Shown: one piece after another, positions 1-10,454 of the stretch
Layout of the letters: each line of letters opens with the position of its first letter
Numbering within the stretch: position 1 is the stretch's first letter
Source: Cyclina sinensis
Taxonomy: Eukaryota > Mollusca > Bivalvia > Venerida > Veneridae
Reading direction: 5' to 3'
DNA length: 64,000 nucleotides
NCBI GenBank assembly: GCA_012932295.1
Contig: JAAONU010000013.1
Location: forward strand, 9,016,821-9,080,820
The notes under the pieces: model-generated
What the model was told of the DNA's origin: nothing
Databases searched by the model: none
What the model saw: only the letters and a program-made list of their open reading frames with translations
Made by a program: the position numbers and the translations under genes

Positions 1-164
1 AACGATTAAGGAACATGAGTAATTTCGTCGACCTAGACTATATATATGAAATTTAGAAGCTGAAGGTCAGTCTGACAGAACATTATAATGTCAATATGAA
101 ATATAAATGCACAAATTCATATAAATAAGCAAAAATGTTAAAAAATATGAGTAACTTATATATG

Positions 165-830
165 GTTATACGGGAGAGTACGGTATTCTGTATTTCATTA
201 ATAAACGGGTAAAATGCGGAAAACATAAAGTACGGAGGTGTACGGGGTCGTTTATTCAGCAAATCCGTATATCATCAAAATACTTTGTTCCGTATACTTA
301 CATAATACGGAAAACTAGATATACGGTCTCCGTATTTTTCTAAAATACGGGAACGTCAGAATAAGTTCGTATATACTAAAATACGGCATCCCGTATTCTT
401 ATGAATACGTGAATCTAAAATGACTGCATGTGCATAAACTGTCGAATACTGCTGAACTACATATTTCCCTGTATTTGAAAGTTTAAAAAAGAAGAATCAG
501 TGTACTCTTCGTATATACTGAAATACGGGAGTCAGTTTACTGCTCAAATCTGGTGTTCTATAAATTTATTTATAATGGAACCCTTTATGTATCTAAAAAA
601 ACATAGTTTTATCCAAATGTTACTCGAATGTGGCATTCCATATATTTAAGAATACAGGAATCAAAATAGACTCCACGCATTCTAGGAAATCAGTATACTG
701 CTCAAATACGGGTTTCTGTATATTTACTAATATGGGAAACTTGAAATACGGGAGTGTGCTTGCAAGTCCGTATATTACTCGTATACGGCATCATTCCGTA
801 TATTTGAAAATACGAAAATAATATCGGTCA
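165..830. repeat. Cluster of degenerate CCGTAT/ATACGG palindromic motifs
   Basis: About twenty copies of CCGTAT or its complement ATACGG lie in this AT-rich block. They often form inverted pairs separated by 6-12 A/T bases, for example around 296-312, 325-350, 388-407, 764-788 and 796-815. Spacing is irregular, so this is a decayed palindromic repeat and not a clean satellite. No coding signal is seen, and the 63-codon ORF inside it is repeat sequence. Confidence 0.55.
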
Positions 831-1529
831 TAGTTATAAGTTACAGTTATATAGAGTTATAATAACCAGTTGAAACTTTGAATCTGTATACAGAAAAATG
901 CTTTTTTGTCAAAACTAAATTCCACATTTGATTTTATGCCGGATATAGATCATACTCCGATGCAGGGGCTCAAACTTGAAAACAAAATTTAAATCAAACC
1001 GACCATAGCTAAACTTAAATTAATCTGCCCGTGTCTTTTATCTAATTTTTATCTCTAAAATGATTAGTGATGAGCTTTATTGTTTCAACCAAATGGTAGT
1101 ACTGGATTATTAAAGCCAGATAATGATCATAGTTCACAGAAGGGTTTTCAAGTTTATAACGAAATTTAATCAAACCGTGCCTCTTGTTAATATTTTCTAT
1201 GCTGGTTGATCTGATACTGCGTAACAATAATGTACATTATTGTCTTAAAACAACATTGCGATTTAAAGTACGTTTTTTCTATGGTGATATTATTTTCACT
1301 TAAATGTGCTCTTAGGTCTGCTTGTGCTTCTGTCGTTTAGAAAAAAAAAAAAACCATAAGGAGTATTAAAAACTAAAACAAAGTAGCAATTTCAATTATT
1401 CTTAAAAGACTTTCTGTTGAAATAATTAGTTTGCCGGTTTGCCTTAATTTCATCGATCAGTTACTTATTTCAAATTATCAAATAACATGTGTCCAAATAG
1501 CAAAAATCATCCCTTAAATACACTTAATC
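831..1529. other. AT-rich stretch without a recognisable feature
   Basis: I see no coding, RNA or repeat structure here beyond a short poly-A run near 1341-1354. It separates the palindromic cluster from LINE relic A. Confidence 0.5.
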
Positions 1530-1565
1530 ACAAAGAACCTGTAGATCTAATTTATCAAAACTGTC

Positions 1566-2273
1566 ATGTGGTTGTTTGAAGAAATGAAAAATGAAGACTA
1601 CTCTGCAAGAATTCAAAGTTTCATCCAATCGAACCTTGGAATAACAACTTCACCAGTTATTGAGAGGGCGCACAGACTCGGAAAATTTGAACGTACCAGC
1701 ACGCGTGCTATAATTGTTGCTTTTAGGGACCACGCCGACATTGAAACGATTCTTGCGAATGCGAACAAGCTGAAAACCACTAATTGTAATATAAATATAA
1801 ATAGAGACTTTCCCATAGAAATAGCCAATGTTAGAAAAAGTATCTGGAATGAATATAAAGACCTGAGATCGAAATTCCCAGAAAGTAAGAAAAATCTTGT
1901 GTATCCGGCAAAAATAATCAAGGGCGGAAAAGTTGTGAGAAATGCTTTCTCATATTGGGACTACATATGCGCGGTAACCGAGTTACCCATTCATTAAATG
2001 AACCATATCAGTCCGCAAGCAAGAATGATTAACGCCGGATATGCGATAACAATGGGACAAACCAATTTAGAAATCGCAAGCAAGTCCAATAAAGCAGAGA
2101 GTCTCCGTTCTTGTTATAGAGGTAGCCGACAAGAATCGAAATCTCCGCCGCCGAACCGTGGTCATCGCCATCAAGCTCCCATTCGGAATACACAACAGAA
2201 CTTGGCTGGTTCCGAACTTAAACGTCCATGGATTAATGATAGAAATTCCGTTGATCCTGACAACCCCCGTTAG
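1566..2273 (+). pseudogene. LINE ORF1 relic, L1-ORF1p-like RNA-binding protein
   Basis: The translation shows the typical pattern of LINE ORF1 RNA-binding proteins: an IERAHRLG motif, then R-x-IIVAFRD, a middle block with KLK, a basic helix RKSIWNEYKDLR, and a C-terminal strand LVYPAKIIKGG. These correspond to the RRM and C-terminal domains of L1-type ORF1p, which coats the LINE RNA. The usual N-terminal coiled coil is missing. One in-frame TAA (1995-1997) is followed at once by ATG, and the frame then stays open to TAG at 2271-2273 with a Ser/Arg/Pro-rich tail. The assignment rests on motif pattern. The gene is broken, and it directly precedes the ORF2 relic, as expected. Confidence 0.7.
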
Positions 2274-2309
2274 GACAGTAGGGGGATGCCCAAAACAGTG
2301 TTAAGACTG

Positions 2310-4537
2310 ACGTAACATTTGCCGCACTTAATGTCAGTGGCCTGAAAAGGCATTTGAATTACCCAGAAGTTGTTGAATTTATATAATTTTATAACTATGA
2401 CTTTTTTCAGTTTCACAAACAAATACTGATTTGAATGATATTGTAGATATTGACGGTTACTCGTTTTTTGTGAAACATCAATCTAAAAAGTATAAACGAA
2501 ATTCGGAAGGTATTGGTATTATATACGTGATAAATTTTTCCACTATGTTTAATTAATCGAAATTAATTCTATGTATTATGGGTTTCTATAAATAAAGAAA
2601 TAGTCGGCCTGCGTGAAAATTTGGTGCTCGGGTCTGTTTATCTTTCACCTGAAAATTCATTTTTTCTAATGAAGACGAACTATTTGAATTTGAAAATGAA
2701 GTAACATCAATGTGTAATCAGTTCCAGTATGTACAATTAGCCCGTGACTTTAACTCAAGGCTAGCCCAATGAAAAGATTTCATTCCATCTGACCCGTATT
2801 TAAATGATATTTTCGCTTATCGATGAACATTTTCAATCACGTCTTGATAAATATAATATTTTAGAAAATCTCTCAATCCCTCTTTTTCGTATTTCTAGAG
2901 ATCACAAAACGAATACTCACGGTTTCAGACTGATAAATATATATAAAGAAATAATAATATTTTTATACTTAATTTGCGAGTTGAAAAAGATAGAAATGTA
3001 GGTCGTTATACTTTTAAGGATAGGTCAGTCATAGATTATGTAATAGCAACAGCTGAATGTTTTGAAAATGTGTCTGAATTTGAATTAGAAACTGAGTAAC
3101 TATTTTCGGATAGGCATAACGCATTACATTGGTGTATTAAATCAAAGACTAAACATGTTAAAAATGAAAAATTCAAAAAACCGGTAAATAGACCGCACTG
3201 GAACGCAAAATACCCAAACACATTAAATAGTTATAGAGATCTTAGCAAACTGGAACATATTAAATTTCAATTAAATTCGTACCCTCAATCACAATGTACT
3301 GTTGAAAATATAACAGAAGAGTTACGGTTACTGTTTGCAAATACTGTACGTAAAACCCTCCTTGAAAAGTCACCTATTAAAAGAAGTTTTAATAAGAGGT
3401 ACAATAACACAACTAATATAACATGGTTTGGCCCGAAATGCCACTAGTCTAGAAATAATAACACAACTAATATAACATGGTTTAGCCCGAAATGCCACTA
3501 GTCTAGAAATAATAACACAACTAATATAACATGGTTTGGCCCGAAATGCCACTAGTCTAGAAATAATAACACAACTAATATAATATGGTTTAGCCCGAAA
3601 TGCCACTAGTCTAGAAATAATAACACAACTTATATAACATGGTTTGGCCCGAAATGCCACTAGTCTAGAAATAATAACACAACTAATATAACATGGTTTA
3701 GCCCGAAATGCCACTAGTCTAGAAATAATAACACAACTAATATAACATGGTTTAGCCCGAAATGCCACTAGTCTAGAAATAATAACACAACTTATATAAC
3801 ATGGTTTGGCCCGAAATGCCACTAGTCTAGAAATAATAACACAACTAATATAATATGGTTTGGCCCGAAATGCCACTAGTCTAGAAATAATAACACAACT
3901 AATATAACATGGTTTAGCCCGAAATGCCACTAGTCTAGAAATAATAACACAACTAATATAACATGGTTTAGCCCGAAATGCCACTAGTCTAGAAATAATA
4001 ACACAACTAATATAACATGGTTTAGCCCGAAATGCCACTAGTCTAGAAATAATAACACAACTAATATAACATGGTTTGGCCCGAAATGCCACTAGTCTAG
4101 AAATAATAACACAACTAATATAACATGGTTTGGCCCGAAATGCCACTAGTCTAGAAATAATTTCCACAAAGCAAAAGAAAAATATAGACTAATGCAAAAT
4201 TATAACAATAAGGTAAACTTAAGAAACGCCAGTAAAAATACAAGCGGGCAACGAATTATTATGTAAATAAACAAAAAGTTATAAATGCAGCTAAACTAAG
4301 GTTTCTTCAAGAAAAAAAGTCCAAAAAAGTACTGGAAATTCCTTAAAAGTCTTAAACTAAAACAACAAAGTACTACTCTGCCTTTATGTTTATTTCAAAA
4401 ACATAAATTCTGACTTAGCTAATCATCCACAGGATCTCTCTGACGAAATTGAAATTAATTCTCTCCAAGAACCGAAACAATTTCTTAACTTAACTGTATC
4501 CGAAAGTGAGATAACAAAATGCATTGCAAATTTTATT
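2310..4537 (+). pseudogene. LINE ORF2 relic: endonuclease domain and linker only
   Basis: The relic begins with a FAALNVSGLKRHLNYPE-like stretch, equivalent to the start of intact ORF2 at 31830. It continues in shifting frames: the FQSRLDKYNILENLS block near 2825-2880, a YTFKDRSVIDYVIATAE block near 3009-3060, and a linker block near 3200-3400. After the tandem array come FHKAKEKY (4160s), SPKKYWKFLKSLK (about 4320-4360) and a final SESEITKCIANF block near 4500-4537. Many stops and frameshifts are present. The RT domain is absent. It would have encoded the AP-like endonuclease that nicks target DNA. Confidence 0.8.
3403..4158. repeat. 54-bp minisatellite, exactly 14 copies, inside LINE relic A
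   Basis: Fourteen head-to-tail 54-bp units fill this interval exactly. They differ at only three variable positions (A/T in ACTAATAT, C/T in AACATGG, G/A in TTTGGCC). Each unit in the + frame encodes 18 codons corresponding to the WFGPKC segment of the LINE linker, equal to residues about 353-370 of the intact copy, and includes a TAG. Because 54 is a multiple of three and the complement lacks stops, a 265-codon antisense ORF appears; it is an artefact of the repeat. Confidence 0.97.
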
Positions 4538-4764
4538 ATTTTCATTGATGTGTTTTTTTCTCAAGACTAGCCCTGCAAGACAACATTTTTGCGCAGGTGG
4601 ATCGAGATACTAGGATATTTTGGCGACAACAACGCCAAGAAAACAGTATTCATCAAATTTAAGTTACTAGACCGGATCTCTTTTTCTATAAATATAAAAA
4701 AAATATTATTTCCCCTAAACGAGAAAGAGAAAAACACTGTACCAGTCAATGTAACGAGGCACTT

Positions 4765-4880
4765 CTCATGTTATCAGATCGCAGCAATCAAAGGTAACGT
4801 GGGTTTTTTTCCGTGTGATCAAATCGCACCAATCAAAGGTGGCGTGGGTTTATTTCATGTGATCAAATTTCACCAATCAA
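4765..4880. repeat. Short ~45-bp tandem repeat, about 2.5 copies
   Basis: Three successive copies of a GATCAAATCGCACCAATCAA-like unit followed by GTGGGTTT are visible. They lie between LINE relic A and the SINE, and the last copy is truncated at the SINE start. Confidence 0.6.
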
Positions 4881-4884
4881 GTAT

Positions 4885-5345
4885 GAGAGGATGTGGTCCA
4901 GTGGTAACACGCTGGACTGGTACACCAGGGGTCCCTAGTTCGATCCCCCACTCCTCCACTAACATTAGTAATGGTCGTTCGGCTGCCCTGGCTGGACTTC
5001 TGTCTGTGATCATGTTTGCCAATATTAATTCCTGCACCGAGAAAGACCCTTACGACCATGAGGCCATAGTTGCTCAGGTAACACTTCTACACAAAATATC
5101 TCTTTAAAATCTGTGCTATGTGAATTGAAACAAATTAACAAGTACATGTCTAAAAAAATCAATGCACAGAATTGTAAAATTGAGAAAAATAATTGGTATG
5201 AGACGTTAAACCGAGGTCCCGTGTATCAGTGCTATACACTGAGCATGCAAAAAACCAGGGGTATCTCTTGTGTGGGATGCTTTCTGTTTCTTGCACTAGC
5301 CCCACATCATAAAATAACTAATCTCTTCGGGGGCGTCGGTCATAT
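4885..5345 (+). mobile_element. tRNA-derived SINE, tRNA-like head at 4885-4959
   Basis: The head has a Pol III A-box match (TGGTCCAGTGGT) and a B-box match (AGTTCGATCCC) at tRNA spacing. The 5' GAGGA and 3' TCCTC can pair like an acceptor stem. The anticodon-like loop reads CTGGTAC, but its stem has a mismatch, and the D and T arms are imperfect, so this is not a functional tRNA. An unrelated body follows, with a GAGACGTTAAACCGAGG block near 5200 that resembles SINE tails in molluscs. The 3' boundary is uncertain. Confidence 0.55.
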
Positions 5346-5437
5346 GGGTAACCGGTTCCGACGATAATAAGCTCAAATAGATAGTCTCGTCGTTTTGAAA
5401 GTAAAACTAGAAATGGGTTTTTGATTGAACAAAAACA

Positions 5438-5987
5438 TATGTCTCCCCTCAGCCAGTTGCTACAGGCAGTATTGAGTCAGACGATTGTAAAATTTGACAT
5501 TTAACCTCCAAGTGTGACCTTGACCTTGAGACACCACACCCGCAAAGTGGTTTCTGGATGTCACCTTGATGAGGTGAACATCTGACCCAAGTTTCATAAA
5601 AATCCTTCAAGGGCTTTTGAAGATACAGAGTGGACAAGATTTTGTGGCATTTGACATTTAACCTCCAAGTGTGACCTTGACCTTGAGACACCACACCCGC
5701 AAAGAGGGTTCTGCACGTCGCCTTGATGAGGTGAACATCTGACCCAAGTTTCATAGAAATCCTTCAAGGGCTTTGGAAGAAACAGAGCGGACACGATTTT
5801 GTGGCATTTGACATTTAACCTCCAAGTGTGACCTTGACCTTGAGACACCACATCCACAAAGTGGGTTCTGCACGTCGCCTTGATGATTTTGTGACGGACA
5901 GTCAGACAGACAGACAGACAGACGGACGGACGGACGGACAACCGGGGGAAAAACAATATGTCTCCCCCTTTTTTGGGGGGAGACATA
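5438..5987. mobile_element. Pearl-like non-autonomous element, TA-flanked, 157-bp core repeats
   Basis: The left end reads TATGTCTCCCC and the right end GGGGGGAGACATA, giving inverted termini flanked by TA. Inside are three core repeats with period 157 (GTGTGACCTTGACC at 5512, 5669 and 5826). Next comes a (GACA)n(GACG)n microsatellite at about 5899-5940, and a terminal hairpin at 5957-5987. Tandem cores plus tetranucleotide microsatellite plus hairpin end is the structure described for bivalve 'pearl' elements, which others have linked to Helentron-type non-autonomous elements. The ORFs across it are repeat artefacts. Confidence 0.75.
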
Positions 5988-6620
5988 ATGAGGTAAGTCA
6001 AAGTTTTTTGTACAATTCTGTTTAGTTTTACTGAACTCAGGCTTGGATTTAAATGCTTGATCATGCCCTGGAATGTAAAACTTAGGATGATTTTTGTATG
6101 CCTCCGTTTTTAAACGTGGTGTTGGAACGTTCGGTAAATTGCAAGGCCGGTAAATTGTTGTTATACTGCGAATGCTTCTGTAAAATAATATTTTTAATAG
6201 AGATAAGTGATAATTGGAGGATTGTTACGATTTACTTTTTCGTTTAAGAACATTCACACTTAATGACCTTTGAATCAACGTCGAAATCCACTATGTATTC
6301 GTGAAAATAGAATACATTTTATCAGGTATGTATACGTACCTGATCTTTATGAAAATTAGAAATTGATCTTAATTTTTTAGGAACAAGATACTCTTTTGAA
6401 TTTTGTTTGGGATTGAATTCTATTACTTTAAACAAAAATAAAGGTGATTAAAGTACTGCTGGTCATTAGATTTATATCAAAATGATAAACTTAAATGATA
6501 TATTTAAATGAAAAGAAGAATAGAAACAGTTCTTTTAGAAAGTACACTATTAATCAGTCAGTTTTTACTTGTCCCATGAAACACACGATGATAAGAAAAT
6601 AACACACGCTATGCTCTGTT
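5988..6620. other. AT-rich stretch without a recognisable feature
   Basis: No coding or repeat structure is seen between the pearl-like element and the palindromic ACGCAAATTGTAATAA block. Confidence 0.45.
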
Positions 6621-6623
6621 ACG

Positions 6624-7105
6624 ACGCAAATTGTAATAAAAACGCAAATTGTAATAATTATTACAATTTGGGTTTTTGTTACAATTTGCGTTACAAACGT
6701 AACGCAAATTGTAATTACGCAAATTGTAATAAAAAGTCAAAATCGTGAATTTAGGGTTATTGCAATGTATTATTATCTACAATGGGTATATAATTTATTT
6801 TAAGACATTTCCCGGAGAATTCACTACTTCTAGAATATATCGAATACTATCCTTATGAAGGAGAAAAAGTTTTATTACAATTTGCGTTTTATTACAATTT
6901 GCGTTGTAAACGGTAACGCAAATTGTAATAACGCAAATTGTAATAAAAATTCAAAATCGGAATTCAAGGTGGATTTAAGGCTATTGCAATGTATTATTAT
7001 ATAAAATGGCTATATAATCCATTTTAAGACATTTCCCGGGAAATTCACTACTTCTAGAATATATCGAATACAACCGTTATAAGGGAGAAAAAGTTTATTA
7101 CAAGT
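6624..7105. repeat. Duplicated palindromic A/T repeat (ACGCAAATTGTAATAA)
   Basis: At least eight copies of ACGCAAATTGTAATAA or its complement lie in inverted arrangement at about 6624-6731 and 6873-6947, forming two near-perfect large palindromes. The downstream ~170-bp block (GCAATGTATTATTAT to GGGAGAAAAAG) is present twice, offset by 213 bp (about 6696-6870 and 6909-7093). This resembles a foldback or MITE-derived tandem duplication. No ORF is supported. Confidence 0.75.
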
Positions 7106-7879
7106 TCGGTTTGTTGTATTAAGTGATATTGTGTTGGGGTGGGTGCCGCGGGAATATAATTCATCACAGTCATTCGTATGAATTAAAGCAAAAATTTCAA
7201 CTACATAAACAGTTTTGATGTTGTAATAAAACTTAAGATGGGAGTTAATCAAATTACCATGTCATTAATAAAGGTGTTGATTAGATGTTGTATGATACAC
7301 TTGGCCTGTTACGTTAAAAATGTTTATCAAGCTAGTAAATACTTAACCCATATTCTCAGTTTTAAACAGAAAATAATTTACGTTGGTTATGAAATTTTCT
7401 TTAATTCTACAAGATATCCTGCCTGTCATATTCATCACAACCGTATGGAACATTGGGTTGTCTCCATATGCTATGATAACAAAATTTATTCGTTAGTGTT
7501 AGCGTTTTATTCCGTCCCGCGACTGACTCACAGATAATCACAGGTATAATGTTAATAATGTTCATAAGAAATAAGTAGTGCCGAGGTTCAGTGGTATACC
7601 TAGCGATGAAATATTTAATGATTGGAAGGACATGAGTTTTAACACCGTTAGGTCAGCAACTTTTTCTTCCATTTTTAAGGTGTATAGAAGCGTAAAATTA
7701 TTTTTTTTCGTGATATTTTGTCTTCTCTTTAATTTTATATTTACCTTACTTCTCCTTCTAATCTTTACGCATCCTTATTTTTCATATTTACACATCCCTT
7801 CTTATTTTTATGCACCCTCACTTCTTATTTAGTTTATACCAAATGTATTTTAGTTCGATTGTGTAAAAGCTTTTAGCTT
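7106..7879. other. Non-coding stretch with a pyrimidine-rich tract
   Basis: No gene is supported. Positions 7680-7835 are strongly pyrimidine-rich, with loosely repeated CATCCCTTCTTATTTT-like segments. The ORFs here have no family resemblance. Confidence 0.45.
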
Positions 7880-8046
7880 AAACACACACTCTCGAATCAG
7901 TTCCTTGAACTAACCAGTACTAAGCAATGAGTGTCAAGCGTCTTGCTCAAGGAAACAACGGATTGCCCCTGACTGGGTTTGAACCCGTGCGGATAGCAAC
8001 CCTTTGACTACTAGTCCAACACGTTAACCACTCGGCCACACCGCCT
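7880..8046 (-). mobile_element. tRNA-Ser-like SINE fragment, minus strand
   Basis: Read on the minus strand from 8045 to about 7963, the sequence has GGTGTGGCCGAGTGG (A box), a seven-base CTAGTAG-like anticodon loop, an extended variable region, and GGGTTCAAACCC (B box). This is the layout of a class II (Ser-type) tRNA. The anticodon stem has a bulge and the acceptor stem does not close well. A TTGAGCAAGACGCTTGACAC body follows, which is typical of SINEs. A decayed tRNA-derived SINE fits better than a tRNA gene. Confidence 0.65.
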
Positions 8047-8374
8047 TATGCATTCATACTTCTTTTACTTGTCTGCGCTCATCCTTATGTAAACGCACAC
8101 CATGATTTTTGCGAAATACGCATGCGCAACTTTTTAACATTTGAAAATGAGTCTATGTAAAACTGCCAACACACAAAAAAGTAAGCAACCAATAATATTG
8201 ATGAAATATGCAACTCTTAATCATTCCAGCCTCATTCCGTGACAATAACAATTTTGAAATAGGTAATACAATTGCTTTATGCCAAAGCGATCAAACACGG
8301 ACAGTAAATGCTTAAAAGTAATAACTGAAAATTAATTAAAATATAAAATCAATATTATCATTTTGTATATACAG

Positions 8375-8483
8375 TCAAATGAACCTTTATGATGCCACTG
8401 CAGAACTTCAGGAGCAGATGCAAGTCTTGCACGAGTCCCAGACAAGCCACAGTCAAGACAATAGAAAGACTAAAACTTTATGA
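8375..8483 (+). CDS. Possible terminal coding exon, unidentified
   Basis: A TTTTGTATATACAG acceptor-like site is followed by a short open stretch ending in TGA at 8481-8483. The translation is coiled-coil-like (ATAELQEQMQVLHESQ), charged and Gln-rich, unlike the surrounding repeats. There is no clear upstream partner exon in the window. I do not recognise the protein. It could be the last exon of a host gene lying upstream or a chance open stretch. Confidence 0.25.
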
Positions 8484-9154
8484 AATGCATGTTGTAAATG
8501 TATGTCCTTGTTACCAACATTGTAATAACTCACAATAATCCTGTAAATTCAGTATGTTTATCCGTGAAAGTGAAACTGGGTCTTGTATATAAGCTGTGAT
8601 CGTAGCAAGTAAAATACCGCTTACACACTGTTTATAAGACTTTTAAAAAATATTTCTCATTTATATACATGTAGTACAGCTAGACAATTACCCGTGACTA
8701 TATACACATACAGTGACACACATTCCTATTGTTTAACCACAATGTATGAAACACTATCAATGGCATGAGCTGACAATTCTTTGATATTACACATGTTATT
8801 GTAATTTGAATACATGTTTCCTTGTGGCCAAGGTTCACAAGTCATTGTTATAATTGTTTTGTAAGACAGATCAAAGATTGATTTTTTTCATCAATCAACC
8901 ATAAAAAGAGATGTATGCTGCTCTTGCATCAATTACTAATAACGAATGATTCTTTCTTTCATAGAAAACGGAAAATTTACGAGCTGTTTTCTTTTATTCT
9001 GTTGGTAAAGAAATCTAATCCAGTTTTACTGAAGATATCAGTTTGATTTGCAGTCGTAAAGCACCGGACTATTGTTCGAATATGCTCTTTCCGGATTTCT
9101 GAAACTATAGTATTGAAAATAAAAATAATTTTATGTGTTTGGAATATTTATAGG
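8484..9154. other. No recognisable feature; possible 3' UTR
   Basis: AT-rich sequence following the candidate terminal exon. An AATAAA-type string occurs near 9118. Nothing else is supported. Confidence 0.35.
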
Positions 9155-9426
9155 TTTTGAAACTGTTTGAAAATATAGATTTTACTAAAAATACACCAAA
9201 AATGTACCAACCTGAATTTAACCTCCTTGAACTGGAACAAACGAACGAACTTCTTCCAGGTTCTGTTATCTACGAATTATCTGTCATTATCACCGTTTTA
9301 CACCGTTTACCGGAAATAGCCCATCAAAACACCGAAAACGAAAGTACAGCCGCCAACATCGAGTTCACCCCAGCTAATGTTTCAACTTATTTCTCGATCA
9401 TAACTCAATCGATTTCTCCAAACTAA
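9155..9426 (+). CDS. Unidentified ORF or exon overlapping the inverted-repeat arm
   Basis: An 89-codon ORF follows a TTTATAG acceptor-like site at 9143-9154. Its first ~35 residues (up to LLPG, with a possible AG|GTTCTG donor near 9257) look protein-like. The second half, from about 9291, lies in a repeat whose inverted copy at 11376-11490 encodes the same residues (HQN-ENES-VEFTP-NVSTYFS) on the minus strand. The second half is therefore repeat sequence, and only the first half might be a genuine exon. No family is recognised. Confidence 0.25.
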
Positions 9427-9790
9427 ACAATATTGTGAAGCTATATAATTCTGATTTTAGAGCAGTATTTTCTTTATTCTGTAAGTGGGTATTTTTTGTT
9501 GTGTAATAGGAGATAAATTTTAGCCTCGTTGTTGACTTTTGAGAACAATGTTGATATTTTCCACTAAATCAAGCCCAAAACACACTTGCTGTCTCAAAAA
9601 CCATCTTGAATTATAAAATATACACTTGTATTAGAGCGGGCATTTGCTTACTCGAGCTACCTTTTTACAAACTTTGCGAAAAATGGTCATGCCTTGTGTA
9701 CAGTGTCTAGTAACAAAATAAATTCAAGTGAACGGGGTGTAGTAGTTCAATGTACAGGGTTTAGTAGCATGTGTACAGTGTCTAGTAGCC
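9291..9790 (+). repeat. Left arm of a long inverted repeat
   Basis: This arm matches the reverse complement of 11030-11490 across landmarks: ACCGTT-ACACCGTT, CCATCTTGAATTATAAAATAT, CCTTGTGTACAGTGTCTAGTA and GGGTGTAGT. Identity looks moderate, with indels. Its inner end holds three degenerate copies of a GTACAGNGTYTAGTAG motif (about 9700-9792). The arms enclose ~1.24 kb with a spliced-looking minus-strand ORF. Confidence 0.8.
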
Positions 9791-9887
9791 ACATATTTTT
9801 TCAAAGTTTAGTCTTTATTATATTCGTTTTATTTGGAAATGATCTCATTTCAGACTAAAACATGGACAAATTGGAAGAAAAATAAAA

Positions 9888-10244
9888 ATACTCGGATGTA
9901 TCTATTAAATGATTTATAAGTGGAAGCAATATCTGATGTACAGATTTCCCTTTCACTAAAATTGCCACATTTTATTATTTTCTTGAGTGGACTATCCTTT
10001 GATACATAGTTCCTTTTGGAAATGTGTATTCTTAAAATACCTGTGTCATCAATAGTTATTGTACGACCTTGTTCTCGACCTAACTCTGCAGTCACTTTGT
10101 AGTTAACTATTTTTACGCCTTGCCCGTCTAACTCTTTATGTCTAATATCTAAATTAGGCTGCTTTTCTATAGCATGTTGAATAAACTCTCTAAAAGATGC
10201 ATAATTCTGTCCACTTACTATGCACTGGTATTTCATGGCAGCAA
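9888..10244 (-). CDS. Candidate internal exon, unidentified protein
   Basis: On the minus strand a TTATTGTTTCAG acceptor precedes an open frame beginning GCC-ATG near 10236. It reads ~118 residues of well-mixed, charged sequence and then reaches a CGA|GTATTTTT donor-like site near 9888; reading past it gives only a hydrophobic tail and a stop at 9850. The translation is not low-complexity and includes an ITIDDTGILRIHISKRNY segment. I do not recognise a domain. It lies in the spacer between two inverted-repeat arms, so it may be cargo of a long-TIR transposon or a host exon with flanking repeats. Confidence 0.4.
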
Positions 10245-10254
10245 CTGAAACAAT

Positions 10255-10390
10255 AATAATAATAATTATTATGTAATAATAATACCATTATTAGCATTAT
10301 CATCATCATTATCATCATCACCATCAAATCATTATCATCATCATTGTCGTTATCATCATTATTATCATCAGCAGTATCAGCAGCATTGTA
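10255..10390. repeat. Imperfect ATC/ATT trinucleotide repeat
   Basis: A run of ATCATC/ATTATT units with interruptions explains the Met/Asp/Asn-rich minus-strand ORF in this interval. Confidence 0.85.
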
Positions 10391-10450
10391 TTTGTTTATT
10401 AAATATGAACTAAATTGCACGAAATCACAAGTTGGATCACCTGAGTTAAA
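10380..10450 (-). CDS. Candidate upstream exon of the same unidentified gene
   Basis: A TTTGTTGCAG acceptor at about 10451 (minus strand) precedes a short open stretch that reads GDPTCDFVQFSSYLINKYN before running into an Asp/Asn-coding GAT repeat. The donor is not clear. It sits ~140 bp upstream of the better candidate exon on the same strand. The evidence is weak. Confidence 0.25.
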
Positions 10451-10454
10451 CTGC

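Larger units (their letters stand above)
1530..4537 (+). mobile_element. Decayed APE-type LINE (copy A), 3' truncated
   Basis: A degenerate non-LTR retrotransposon. It has an ORF1-like RNA-binding region (about 1560-2273) and then an ORF2 relic that can be followed through several frames from about 2310 to 4537. The ORF2 relic matches, segment by segment, the first ~490 residues of the intact LINE ORF2 at 28378-31830 on the other strand, so both belong to one family. Homology stops before the reverse transcriptase domain. A 54-bp unit inside the linker between endonuclease and RT has been expanded 14 times. Confidence 0.85.

Noticed and set aside
3403..4158. CRISPR-like repeat array
   Set aside because: The units are directly adjacent with no unique spacers; the same holds for the 70-bp, 145-bp and 31-bp arrays.
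3370..4167. 265-codon minus-strand ORF with 14 identical 18-residue repeats
   Set aside because: It is antisense to a 54-bp tandem repeat in a dead LINE; the unit length is a multiple of three and happens to lack stops on that strand.
4885..4959. Functional tRNA gene
   Set aside because: A and B boxes fit, but the anticodon stem and arms mismatch and a SINE-like body follows; the minus-strand Ser-like copy at 7963-8045 fails for the same reasons.
4589..5107. 172-codon + ORF as a host gene
   Set aside because: It runs across a short tandem repeat and a tRNA-derived SINE; no family pattern.
5449..6064. Overlapping minus-strand ORFs of 101 and 156 codons
   Set aside because: They are translations of the 157-bp pearl-like core repeat and the GACA/GACG microsatellite.
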